Positions 1 to 6,453 of a stretch of DNA of 11,299 nucleotides are shown here, one piece after another. Made by a program: the position numbers and the translations under genes. The notes beneath the pieces are model-generated. The model did no database searches. It was not told the DNA's origin and was given only the letters and a program-made list of their open reading frames with translations. The stretch lies in NCBI GenBank assembly GCA_035249465.1, contig DATFGL010000164.1:1-11299 (forward strand), in the 5' to 3' direction. How positions within the stretch are numbered: the first letter of the stretch is position 1; each line of letters opens with the position of its first letter. This DNA comes from 66-474 sp035249465 (GTDB taxonomy: Bacteria; Pseudomonadota; Gammaproteobacteria; Xanthomonadales; Rhodanobacteraceae).

Positions 1-206
1 CCGTGCCGGTCTGTTGCCAGACTCGCGGTGGGCTCTTGCCCCACCGTTTCACCCTTGCCTGATCCCCTTGCGGGGCCATCGGCGGTCTGCTCTCTGTTGC
101 ACTGTCCGTCGGCTCGCGCCGCCCAGGCGTTACCTGGCACCCTGCCCTTCGAAGCCCGGACTTTCCTCGGCGTTCTTGCGAACGACGCGACTGTCCGGCC
201 GACTCC
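1..206 (-). ncRNA. rnpB: RNase P RNA (bacterial class A), 5' part, cut by the window edge
   Basis: Catalytic RNA of ribonuclease P, which removes 5' leaders from tRNA precursors. On the minus strand, the 5' end carries GGACAGTCGC (about 196-187), as in E. coli M1 RNA. It is followed by the near-invariant GAGGAAAGTCCGGGCT (168-153, the P4/CR-I strand), the ACAGAGAGCAGACCGCC block, AGGGTGAAACGGTGGG, and GCAAGAGCCCACCG. No frame here encodes a recognisable protein. The 5' end is set at about 206 by alignment to the E. coli start and by the -10 box just upstream. The 3' part, including the second P4 strand, lies beyond base 1. It follows rsmI on the same strand, an arrangement seen in other gammaproteobacteria, often next to mraZ and the division/cell-wall cluster; that neighbour is not visible here. 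Confidence 0.96.
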
Positions 207-219
207 GCGTGTGAGTATA
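207..219 (-). promoter_or_regulatory. Probable rnpB promoter (-10 box TATACT)
   Basis: Reading the minus strand, TATACT occupies 219-214 and lies 7-8 nt before the inferred RNA 5' end near 206, which fits a sigma-70 -10 element. No good TTGACA-like -35 is seen at 16-18 bp. That position instead falls inside a perfect palindrome (222-245), so the promoter may be weak, activator-dependent, or use an atypical -35. The assignment is inferred from position and the -10 match only. Confidence 0.6.
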
Positions 220-221
220 GT

Positions 222-245
222 CGCTCGTTGCTGAAGCAACGAGCG
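222..245. repeat. Perfect 24-bp palindrome upstream of rnpB
   Basis: The half-site CGCTCGTTGCT is followed by 2 nt and its exact reverse complement, giving an 11-bp stem. It spans roughly -16 to -39 relative to the rnpB start. It could be a protein-binding operator over the -35 region. As RNA it could be a 3' hairpin for the rsmI transcript, but no U-tract follows it on either strand, so it is not a standard intrinsic terminator. Confidence 0.7.
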
Positions 246-315
246 GTAAAGAGTGAAGTCCGCGGCTACGCCGCCTGTAAAGAGTCAGGTGGCGCCCTCC
301 TCTTTACTCTTTACC
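245..315. repeat. Cluster of GTAAAGAG octamers in both orientations
   Basis: GTAAAGAG occurs on the plus strand at 246-253 and 277-284. Its reverse complement CTCTTTAC occurs at 300-307 and 308-314/315. The outer pair GGTAAAGAGT (245-254) and ACTCTTTACC (306-315) are exact 10-bp inverted repeats. A small hairpin (GCGGC, 3-nt loop, GCCGC; 262-274) lies between them. The innermost copies overlap the last codons and stop of rsmI, so the patch forms its 3' flank and could fold in alternative ways. Whether it is a dispersed genomic repeat cannot be judged from one copy. Confidence 0.6.
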
Positions 316-1140
316 GCGCTCGTAGAGCGCCTTGCGCGGCGCGCCGCTGATCGCGGCGGCGAGTTTCGCCGCTTGCGCGGGTGCGAGTTCCGCGCGCAGC
401 AGCGCGTACACACGCCGGCCTTGGGCAAGCTTCGCGTCGGCTTCTTCGCCACGTCCGGCGACCACCAGAACACATTCGCCAAGGCGCTGTTCCGGATCAT
501 CCGCGACGCGTGCGGCAATTTCGCCGAGCGTCATGCCGATGCAGGTCTCGTGCAGCTTGGTCAATTCGCGCAGCAGCCGTGCCTCGCGCTCCGCACCGAA
601 CGCATCGCGCAGGTCCGCACAACATTCGACGATGCGATGCGAGGATTCGTAGATCACCAGCGTGCGCGCCTCGTCGGCGAGTTCGCGCAACCGTTCGCGC
701 CGCGCAGAGGCCCTCGCGGGAAGAAATCCCTCGAACACGAATCGATCGCTCGGCAGGCCCGCGACCGACAACGCCGCGATCGCGGCGCAGGCGCCCGGCA
801 CGGGCGCGACGTCGATGCCGGCTTCACGCGCGGCACGCACCAGCCGGAAACCCGGATCGCTGATGAGCGGCGTGCCCGCATCCGAAATGAGCGCCACGTC
901 TTCGCCGGTCTGCAGCCTCGCGATCAGCGATGCCAGCGCCACGCGTTCATTGTGTTCGTGCAGCGCCGTCAACGGTGTCGCGATACCGAAATGCTGCAGC
1001 AGCGGACGGCTGTGGCGCGTGTCCTCGGCGGCCACCACGCCCGCTTCGCGCAATGCCTGCTGGGCGCGCGGCGAAAGATCGCCGAGATTGCCGATCGGCG
1101 TAGCGACCACCCACAACTTTCCCGCATTGCCGCCCTTCAT
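304..1140 (-). CDS. rsmI: 16S rRNA (cytidine(1402)-2'-O)-methyltransferase RsmI
   Basis: A 278-residue protein that uses S-adenosylmethionine to methylate the ribose of C1402 in the decoding centre of 16S rRNA, in the cytosol. It has the tetrapyrrole-methylase fold with all family signatures: VATPIGNLGDLSPRA (12-26), AEDTRHS (38-44), ISDAGTPLISDPG (85-97), VPGACAAIAALSVAGLP (114-130), FVFEGFLP (134-141), YESSHR (164-169) and GECVLVV near 221. The length is normal for the family. The open frame extends upstream to 1563, but that part is antisense to lpoA. ATG 1140 places the first signature at residue 12, as usual, with an AGGG about 8 nt upstream. It diverges from lpoA, as in E. coli yraL/yraM, and rnpB follows on the same strand. 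The stop codon lies inside a GTAAAGAG repeat. Confidence 0.97.
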   Translation of the reverse strand: MKGGNAGKLWVVATPIGNLGDLSPRAQQALREAGVVAAEDTRHSRPLLQHFGIATPLTALHEHNERVALASLIARLQTGEDVALISDAGTPLISDPGFRLVRAAREAGIDVAPVPGACAAIAALSVAGLPSDRFVFEGFLPARASARRERLRELADEARTLVIYESSHRIVECCADLRDAFGAEREARLLRELTKLHETCIGMTLGEIAARVADDPEQRLGECVLVVAGRGEEADAKLAQGRRVYALLRAELAPAQAAKLAAAISGAPRKALYERGKE

Positions 1141-1170
1141 CGTGAACCCTGCCACCTTGAATCGATCCGC

Positions 1171-1176
1171 TATCAT
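1171..1176 (+). promoter_or_regulatory. Possible -10 box (TATCAT) for lpoA
   Basis: TATCAT lies 39 nt before the lpoA ATG, in the 75-bp space between divergent rsmI and lpoA. It would give a short leader that includes the AGGGAG ribosome-binding site. A TTGAAT occurs upstream (1157-1162), but only 8 bp away, too close for a -35. This is a weak call, made because a promoter is expected in this gap. Confidence 0.3.
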
Positions 1177-1215
1177 CGCCCAAAACGCAGCGCGATGACC
1201 GCGCAGGGAGATCAA

Positions 1216-2811
1216 ATGGTCAGGATCAGGCATTCCGCGCACATCGTTTTGGTTTCCATGGCGCTGTTGGTGTTGGCGGCCTGCGCCACGCTCGGACCTT
1301 CCTCGCCGTCCGGTCCGCAAGCGCAGGCACAGCAAGCCGCCGACCGCATCCACGCGGCGAACACCGCGCTGCAACGGGGCCACACCGACGCCGCATTGAA
1401 ACAGTTGGGCGCGCTGCCGCCATCCTTGCCACCCGACGTGCAGCAGCAGGCGCTGGACGTGCAGGCGCGTGCGCAACTGGCTTTGGGCCATCGCGTCGAG
1501 GCCGCGCGTGCACTGGCGAAACGCGCCCTGCTGTTGCCGCCCGCCACGCAAGCCGCGGAACACCAGCGGGTGGTCGCGATCCTGGCCGGCATGGGCAGCG
1601 CCGCATTGAATGCGTTGTACCCCACCCTCGCCGACAACGATCCGCTCAAACCCTACGCCAGCCAGGCGCTTGCGCGTTCAGGCACGGTCACGCCGCTGGC
1701 GTTGCCGCAGCCGAACGAACCGGTCGGCACGCTGACTGGCGCATCTGCCCCGCAGGGCTTCGCGATGCCGGCCCACGTGGCGCTGCTGCTGCCCGCGACC
1801 GGACCCGTGGCCGTTGCAAGCGCGGCCGTTCGCGACGGGTTCTTCGCCGCCTATTTCCACACGCCGGCCACCCAGGAACCACGCCCGACCATCAAGGTTT
1901 ACGACACCGGCGGCACGGCCGACGGTGCACTGGCGGCCTATCAGCAAGCCGTCACGGACGGCGCCTCGCTGGTGGTGGGCCCGCTCAGCCGTGGCGCGGT
2001 CGGCGCCTTGTTCTCGCAAGCCTCGCTGCCGGTGCCCGTGCTCGCCCTGAACCACGCCCAGGGCAACCAGCCGGTGCCGGCGGGCAGTGCCGAATTCGCC
2101 TTGCTGCCCGAAGCCGAAGGCGCGCAACTGGGCGCGCGCATGGTCACCTCCGGCCTGCACGCGGCCATCGTGTTCCGCGGCAACGACGACACCTCGTCGC
2201 GCACGTTCGCGGCGTTCAAGCTTGAATTCGAGAGTCTTGGTGGACAAGTGGCCAACGACATCGTGTTGCAGCCGGGTGACGTCGATTTCGCGGCGCAGAT
2301 CCAGGCCGCGCTTGCGGGCTCCGGGAGCCAGACCGGCGTCGTTGCGCTGCTGCGGCCCGACCAGGCTCGGTTGCTGCTGCCGCAATTGCGGCTGGCGCGT
2401 TCGACGCTGCCGGTGTTCTCGACCTCGATGGTCTATTCGGGCGACGAAAATGCCACCGCCGACGGCGACCTCGACGGCGTGCAGTTCAGCGACGCACCAT
2501 GGCTATACGACGCGCAGGCCGGACTGCCCAGTCACGCGACGCTTGCTTCGCAACTGTCCACGGCCACGGGTCCGGCGGCACGCCTGTTCGCGTTCGGCAT
2601 GGATGCGTACGCATTGATGCCTTACCTCGAATGGCTGCGCAGCCACCCGGGCAGTTATCTCGCCGGTGCAACCGGACAGCTGACGATGGACGCGTTCGGC
2701 CACGTGCAGCGCACGCCGATCTGGGTGCAATTCCAGGGCGGCGTCGCACGCCCGGTCGCGGCGGGTCTGGAAGCACAACCGGCCGACAGCGCGACCCCGA
2801 CGGAACCATGA
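1216..2811 (+). CDS. lpoA: Penicillin-binding protein activator LpoA (LppC family lipoprotein)
   Basis: A 531-residue outer-membrane lipoprotein expected to reach through the peptidoglycan and stimulate the synthase PBP1A. The N terminus has a hydrophobic signal ending in the lipobox LAAC, with lipidation at Cys23. Residues 35-155 are alpha-helical, Ala/Leu/Gln-rich and TPR-like. From about residue 186 (HVALLLPATGPVAVAS) a periplasmic-binding-protein-like domain follows, with VYDTGGT and VVGPLSRGAVGAL as characteristic stretches. It is shorter than E. coli LpoA (about 680), mostly in the helical N-terminal part. ATG 1216 is preferred because AGGGAG sits 5 nt before it. An in-frame ATG at 1195 would add 7 residues (MTAQGDQ) before the signal peptide. 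The frame stays open upstream to 253, but that stretch is antisense to rsmI. The stop overlaps the yraN start (ATGA). Confidence 0.93.
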   Translation: MVRIRHSAHIVLVSMALLVLAACATLGPSSPSGPQAQAQQAADRIHAANTALQRGHTDAALKQLGALPPSLPPDVQQQALDVQARAQLALGHRVEAARALAKRALLLPPATQAAEHQRVVAILAGMGSAALNALYPTLADNDPLKPYASQALARSGTVTPLALPQPNEPVGTLTGASAPQGFAMPAHVALLLPATGPVAVASAAVRDGFFAAYFHTPATQEPRPTIKVYDTGGTADGALAAYQQAVTDGASLVVGPLSRGAVGALFSQASLPVPVLALNHAQGNQPVPAGSAEFALLPEAEGAQLGARMVTSGLHAAIVFRGNDDTSSRTFAAFKLEFESLGGQVANDIVLQPGDVDFAAQIQAALAGSGSQTGVVALLRPDQARLLLPQLRLARSTLPVFSTSMVYSGDENATADGDLDGVQFSDAPWLYDAQAGLPSHATLASQLSTATGPAARLFAFGMDAYALMPYLEWLRSHPGSYLAGATGQLTMDAFGHVQRTPIWVQFQGGVARPVAAGLEAQPADSATPTEP

Positions 2812-3170
2812 AACCGGGCGCAATCGGCGCGCGCTTCGAGCAAATTGCCCTCGAGTGCATGGAACGCGCCGGCCTGAAACTGGTCGAACGCAACTACCGA
2901 ACCCGTTTCGGAGAGCTCGACCTGATCATGCGCGACGGCGCGACATTGGTATTCGCGGAAGTGCGCTACCGGCGCGACGCACGTTTCGGCGGTGGCGCGG
3001 CATCGGTCGGCCCCGGCAAGCGCGAGAAGCTCACGCGCGCGGCGCAGGGGTTCCTGCAGGCGCACCCGCGTTTTGCTTCGTCGCCGTGCAGGTTCGATGT
3101 GATAGCTTTCGACGGCGATGCGGACGCGCCCGCCTTCGACTGGCAGCGCGCCGCTTTCGAGCCTGTCTGA
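2808..3170 (+). CDS. yraN: YraN family protein (UPF0102, endonuclease-like fold)
   Basis: A 120-residue protein of the UPF0102/YraN family, whose members have a PD-(D/E)XK-nuclease-like fold but no settled function. Family marks are GAIGARFEQIAL near the start (residues 4-14), RNYRTRFGELDLI (28-40) and VFAEVRYRRDARFG (48-61). The GELD aspartate and the Glu of EVR would be the nuclease-like acidic positions. The usual Lys of E-x-K is Arg here, as I recall for E. coli YraN. The ATG overlaps the lpoA stop by 4 nt, pointing to translational coupling. The length is typical, and lpoA-yraN adjacency is widely conserved. Any link to cell-envelope or DNA processing is inference from neighbours. Confidence 0.93.
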   Translation: MKPGAIGARFEQIALECMERAGLKLVERNYRTRFGELDLIMRDGATLVFAEVRYRRDARFGGGAASVGPGKREKLTRAAQGFLQAHPRFASSPCRFDVIAFDGDADAPAFDWQRAAFEPV

Positions 3171-3186
3171 CCTTCCGGAAATTTTC

Positions 3187-3732
3187 ATGCGCAAGACCAT
3201 CCTCATCTCCGTCGCCATCACCTTGTGCGCCGTCCTGACGGCGTGCAGCCTGTTCACGCCACGCCGAGGCTTCAACCGGCTGATGAACGACCGCAACGTG
3301 CAGATCACCGCGCAACGCGCACTGGACAACGATTCCGAACTCTCGGGCCGCGCGCACATCGGCACCAGCGTGTACAACGGCGTGTTGTTGCTGATCGGCG
3401 AAGCGAGCACCGAAGAGGTGAAGGAACGCGCGGGTGCCGACGTCGCCGGTTACGAGGGTGTGCAGCGCGTGGTCAACCTGATCGACGTGATGCCGCTGCA
3501 GTCGGTTGCGCGCAGCATGCGTGACGCCTCGCTGACGGCCACGGTGAAAACGTCCCTGTTGCACATCGACATGCCGGGTTTCGACCCCGGCCGCGTGAAG
3601 ATCAGCACCGCGCACGGCAAGGTCTATCTGATGGGCTTGGTCAGCCACGCGGAAGCCGACGCCGTCGTGCAGCAGGCCCGCAGCGTCGCGGGCGTGCAGC
3701 AGGTGGTGCAGGTCTTCGAATATACGGATTGA
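3187..3732 (+). CDS. dolP: Dual BON-domain lipoprotein, DolP/YraP-like
   Basis: A 181-residue lipoprotein. The signal peptide ends in the lipobox LTAC with Cys20. Ser follows the Cys rather than Asp, which fits sorting to the outer membrane. Two BON domains follow: about 36-103 (GTSVYNGVLLLIGEAS, GVQRVVNLI) and about 110-180 (TAHGKVYLMGLVS, VAGVQQVVQVFEY). The second matches E. coli DolP closely (GEVFLMGLVTEREA... VSGVKRVTTAF). In E. coli, DolP binds anionic phospholipid at the division site and supports BAM and outer-membrane integrity; a similar role here is inference. The start is 16 nt after the yraN stop, preceded by a modest CGGAAA ribosome site. In E. coli diaA lies between yraN and yraP; it is missing here. 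Confidence 0.9.
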   Translation: MRKTILISVAITLCAVLTACSLFTPRRGFNRLMNDRNVQITAQRALDNDSELSGRAHIGTSVYNGVLLLIGEASTEEVKERAGADVAGYEGVQRVVNLIDVMPLQSVARSMRDASLTATVKTSLLHIDMPGFDPGRVKISTAHGKVYLMGLVSHAEADAVVQQARSVAGVQQVVQVFEYTD

Positions 3733-3763
3733 CGTGGGGCAGCGACTGCGTGCGTGCGCAACG

Positions 3764-3769
3764 TAAACT
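3764..3769 (+). promoter_or_regulatory. Candidate -10 box (TAAACT) for a leaderless transcript
   Basis: TAAACT fits the TANNNT pattern and ends 6 nt before the ATG at 3776. Transcription would therefore start at or next to the A of the start codon. No Shine-Dalgarno-like purine run precedes this ATG, which fits leaderless translation. No clear -35 is seen about 17 bp upstream. The call rests on this spacing alone. Confidence 0.35.
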
Positions 3770-3775
3770 TGCGCA

Positions 3776-4438
3776 ATGGACAAAGCAGCACGCACCACCA
3801 CGCGACGCCATCCGGCCGCGGCATCCGGCAAGACCGAATCCTTTGAAGCGCTGTTGGCGCGCATCCGCGCGTGCCGGGTTTGCGCGCAGCACCTGCCGCA
3901 TGGCTGCCGCCCGGTGTTGCAGGCGCATCCCGATGCGTGCCTGTTGATCGTCAGCCAGGCGCCGGGCCGCAAAGTGCACGACACCGGCATTCCCTTCAAC
4001 GACAAGAGTGGCGACAAGTTGCGCGAGTGGCTGGGCATCGACAAGCCAACGTTTTACGACGCGCGCAAGGTCGCGATCGTGCCGATGGGATTCTGCTATC
4101 CCGGCAAGGGGCCCTCGGGCGACCTGCCACCGCGCCCCGAGTGCGCGCCGCTGTGGCATCCGCAACTCATGCCGCGCCTGGTGAACATCAAGCTGACGCT
4201 GGCGATCGGCGGTTACGCGATCCGCGGCATGTTGGGCGACCGGCGCAGGGCCACGCTGACCGACACCTGCACCGCGTGGCGCGAATACCTCGACACCGGC
4301 ATCCTGCCGCTGCCACACCCCAGTCCGCGCAATACGGCGTGGTTCCTTCACCACCCGTGGTTCGAAGCCGAGGTGTTACCCGCGCTGCGCCGGCGCGTGC
4401 GCCGCGCGCTCACCGACCGAGGCGCACCCTCGTCTTGA
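3776..4438 (+). CDS. Uracil-DNA glycosylase superfamily protein (family 4/5-like), putative
   Basis: A 220-residue protein with the layout of the COG1573-type uracil-DNA glycosylase superfamily. The active-site-like motif is SQAPGRKVHDTGIPF (60-74), comparable to GEAPG...G.PF of family 4 and GLAPG...G.PF of family 5. The C-terminal DNA-loop motif is LPHPSPRN (179-186). Cysteines C33-x2-C36 and C107-x15-C123 match the spacing of the 4Fe-4S ligands of families 4/5. Gln61 stands where family 4 has its Glu, so activity on uracil should not be assumed. The first 20 residues are basic and probably disordered. The gene starts 43 nt after dolP, with no visible Shine-Dalgarno but a TAAACT box 6 nt upstream. 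It ends 3 bp from the convergent pgpA stop. Other lesions or a scaffold role are possible. Confidence 0.78.
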   Translation: MDKAARTTTRRHPAAASGKTESFEALLARIRACRVCAQHLPHGCRPVLQAHPDACLLIVSQAPGRKVHDTGIPFNDKSGDKLREWLGIDKPTFYDARKVAIVPMGFCYPGKGPSGDLPPRPECAPLWHPQLMPRLVNIKLTLAIGGYAIRGMLGDRRRATLTDTCTAWREYLDTGILPLPHPSPRNTAWFLHHPWFEAEVLPALRRRVRRALTDRGAPSS

Positions 4439-4441
4439 GCG

Positions 4442-4945
4442 TCAGGCCAGGGTTCGCACCGCCAGCGCAACCAGCTGCAGCACGATCAACGCGTAGACGC
4501 CCGCGGCCACGTCATCCAGCATCACGCCGAGGCCGCCATGCACGCGGCGGTCGGCCCAACTCACGGGCCACGGCTTCCAGATATCGAACAACCGGAACAG
4601 CGCAAAACCGATGATCATCCACCACCACTGCAGCGGCGCGGCAACCAGAGCGATCCACATTCCAATCACTTCGTCCCATACCAACGCTCCTTGGTCGTGC
4701 ATGCCCAGCCGCCGGTCGGAAACGTCGCACGCCCAGACACCGAGCAGGAATCCCGCAACCAGAACCGCGAGATAAACGCCCGGCGACAAACCACGCAGCA
4801 GGAACCACCACGGCAGCAGCGCGACCAGCGAACCGGCCGTGCCGGGGGCTTTCGGAGACAGTCCGGCTCCCAGCGCGGTTGCGATCCAGCCGGCCGGATG
4901 CGACAACAGCCGGCGGCGCTGATCGGGTGTCAGTGGCGCACTCAT
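4442..4945 (-). CDS. pgpA: Phosphatidylglycerophosphatase A
   Basis: A 167-residue inner-membrane phosphatase that dephosphorylates phosphatidylglycerophosphate to phosphatidylglycerol. The PgpA signatures are in order: GLSPKAPGTAGSL (28-40), HDQGALVWDEVIG (83-95), FRLFDIWKPWPVSWADR (117-133) and GGLGVMLDDVAAGV (137-150). Hydrophobic segments lie at about 38-50, 56-72, 96-118 and 145-165. The conserved Asp/Glu residues of WDE and DD are the likely metal ligands. ATG 4945 overlaps the thiL stop (ATGA, 4 nt), so translation is probably coupled. The open frame continues upstream to 5056, but that part is antisense-like and inside thiL. It appears to be the last gene of the run, and its stop faces that of the convergent gene 3 bp away. 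Confidence 0.96.
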   Translation of the reverse strand: MSAPLTPDQRRRLLSHPAGWIATALGAGLSPKAPGTAGSLVALLPWWFLLRGLSPGVYLAVLVAGFLLGVWACDVSDRRLGMHDQGALVWDEVIGMWIALVAAPLQWWWMIIGFALFRLFDIWKPWPVSWADRRVHGGLGVMLDDVAAGVYALIVLQLVALAVRTLA

Positions 4946-5892
4946 GGGGCGAAATGTTCCCAACCCGCACGCGGCGTTTCTATCCCGTTTCCGCGTGCGT
5001 CCACGACGCGTACACCCGACCCCGCGACGATGCGCCCGATGCGCGTCGCACCGCATTCCGCAGCCACGAGCGCCGGGGCAACTCGACCTTCGCGCTCACA
5101 CGGCAGCGTGAAACACAATTCGTAGTCGTCGCCGCCGGCCAGCGCGAGTTCGCGGCAAGCCGCATCATCGAAAGCTGCGCGCAGGGAGGAAGACAGCGGC
5201 AATACATCGGCATCGATCTCGGCGCCCACGCCGCTCGCGGCGCAAACATGGCCCAGATCGGCCAACAAGCCATCGGAAATGTCGATGCATGCGCTGGCCA
5301 CACCACGCAGCGCGATCCCTGCCTTGGCGCGTGGTTCGGGGCGGTGCAATCGCGCCAGCAACGGGGCGGGCGTGGGACGGCCATCCAGCAGCAATTTCAG
5401 CGCACCTGCCGCATCGCCCACCGCGCCGGTGACGAACACGCTGTCACCCGCGCTTGCGCCGCCGCGGGTCAGCGCCATGCCACGGGGAATGATGCCGAGC
5501 GCCGTCACCGTGATTGACAGCGGTCCCTGGGTGGTGTCACCCCCAATCAATGCGACGGCATGCCTGTCTGCGAGTGTGGCGAACCCGTCCGCGAAGCGCT
5601 CGACGAACCGCGCGTCAGCATCGGGCAAGGTCAGTGCGAGCAACGCCCACGCGGGCTCGGCACCCATCGCAGCAAGATCGGACAGATTCGCCGCAAGTGA
5701 TTTCCAGCCGATGTCCTCGGGTGCGGTGGCGGCCGGGAAATGCACGCCCGCGACCAGCGTGTCGGTACAGGCCACCAGTTGCTGGCCGGTGGGCACATCC
5801 AGCAACGCCGCATCGTCGCCGATGCCGAGCGCGACATCGCCTCGCCGGTGCGTGCAGCGGTCACGGATGCGCGCGATCAGGTCGAATTCCAT
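4942..5892 (-). CDS. thiL: Thiamine-monophosphate kinase
   Basis: A 316-residue ATP-dependent kinase that makes thiamine diphosphate from thiamine monophosphate, the last step of the pathway. It belongs to the PurM/AIR-synthase-like family. Visible motifs are GIGDDAAL (23-30), TDTLVAGVHF (43-52), NLSDLAAMGA (69-78), GGDTTQG (117-123), CIDISDGLLADLGH (202-215) and GGDDYELCFT (253-262). The acidic residues of these blocks bind Mg-ATP and substrate. Length and motif order are normal. The start is 12 nt after the stop of the acetyltransferase gene, with a weak CGGA ahead of it. In many gammaproteobacteria thiL follows nusB directly; here a GNAT gene lies between them. Confidence 0.97.
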   Translation of the reverse strand: MEFDLIARIRDRCTHRRGDVALGIGDDAALLDVPTGQQLVACTDTLVAGVHFPAATAPEDIGWKSLAANLSDLAAMGAEPAWALLALTLPDADARFVERFADGFATLADRHAVALIGGDTTQGPLSITVTALGIIPRGMALTRGGASAGDSVFVTGAVGDAAGALKLLLDGRPTPAPLLARLHRPEPRAKAGIALRGVASACIDISDGLLADLGHVCAASGVGAEIDADVLPLSSSLRAAFDDAACRELALAGGDDYELCFTLPCEREGRVAPALVAAECGATRIGRIVAGSGVRVVDARGNGIETPRAGWEHFAP

Positions 5893-5904
5893 GCATGGCG
5901 TCCG

Positions 5905-6453
5905 TTATCGGGCATCCCGGAAAAAGACCTGCACGACATCGCCGAGATACGTCGTTTCATGCGCGAAGCGGAACCCTGCCTTGGCCGCGAGCCGGATCGA
6001 AGGCGCGTTCGCGGGATCGATGATGCAGGCCGCGCGGTGCGCGCCGAAATGCGCGTCACCCCAGGCCAGCACGCCCGCGAGGGCTTCGCCTGCATAGCCC
6101 CGGCCTTGCGCATCGGCAGCCAGCGCCCAGCCGACCTCCGGCATGCCATCCAGGGTCGGCGTCATCCCGCGCTTGACGTCCATGTAGCCGATGTCTCCGA
6201 GCATGCGACCGCCGGCTTTTTCCTCGATCGCCCAGAAGCCGTAGCCGAGGAGTTTCCACAAGCCCGCGTAGCGCAGCAACCGCAACCATGCATCGTGCGG
6301 CGTGGCAGGCACGCCACCGATGAACCGGACGACTGCCGGATCGCCCCAGATCGCCGACAGTGCCGCGTAATCATCCAGCCGATGGCCGCGCAGGCGCAGC
6401 CGGCGCGTTTCCAGCAAGGGTGCGCCCGAATCCGCCTCGCCGGCGTTCGTCAT
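5905..6453 (-). CDS. GNAT family N-acetyltransferase (RimJ/RimL-like)
   Basis: A 182-residue acetyl-CoA-dependent acetyltransferase of the Acetyltransf_3/RimJ-RimL type. The N terminus has the usual LETRRLRLRGHRLDDY (14-29). The acetyl-CoA loop follows Q-x-x-G-x-A as QGRGYAGEAL (116-125). The NAPSIRLAAKAGFRF stretch (149-163) is the typical late motif of this group. Substrate is unknown; relatives modify ribosomal-protein N termini, antibiotics or small amines. The ATG shares one base with the nusB stop (TGATG), and thiL follows 12 nt later. It is therefore a co-transcribed passenger of the rib-nusB-thiL operon. I cannot tell whether the position implies a role in translation or flavin metabolism. 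Confidence 0.88.
   Translation of the reverse strand: MTNAGEADSGAPLLETRRLRLRGHRLDDYAALSAIWGDPAVVRFIGGVPATPHDAWLRLLRYAGLWKLLGYGFWAIEEKAGGRMLGDIGYMDVKRGMTPTLDGMPEVGWALAADAQGRGYAGEALAGVLAWGDAHFGAHRAACIIDPANAPSIRLAAKAGFRFAHETTYLGDVVQVFFRDAR

Noticed and set aside
14..234. Two small plus-strand open frames over positions 14-234
   Set aside because: They are the complement of the conserved RNase P RNA and have no protein similarity I can recognise.
253..1215. Upstream extension of the lpoA reading frame, giving an 852-residue protein
   Set aside because: The extra 321 codons are antisense to rsmI and low-complexity Arg/Ala-rich. The lipoprotein signal and Shine-Dalgarno fix the start near 1216.
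1141..1563. Upstream extension of the rsmI frame on the minus strand
   Set aside because: It is antisense to the lpoA signal-peptide region, and the RsmI family begins close to VATPIGNLGD, which fits ATG 1140.
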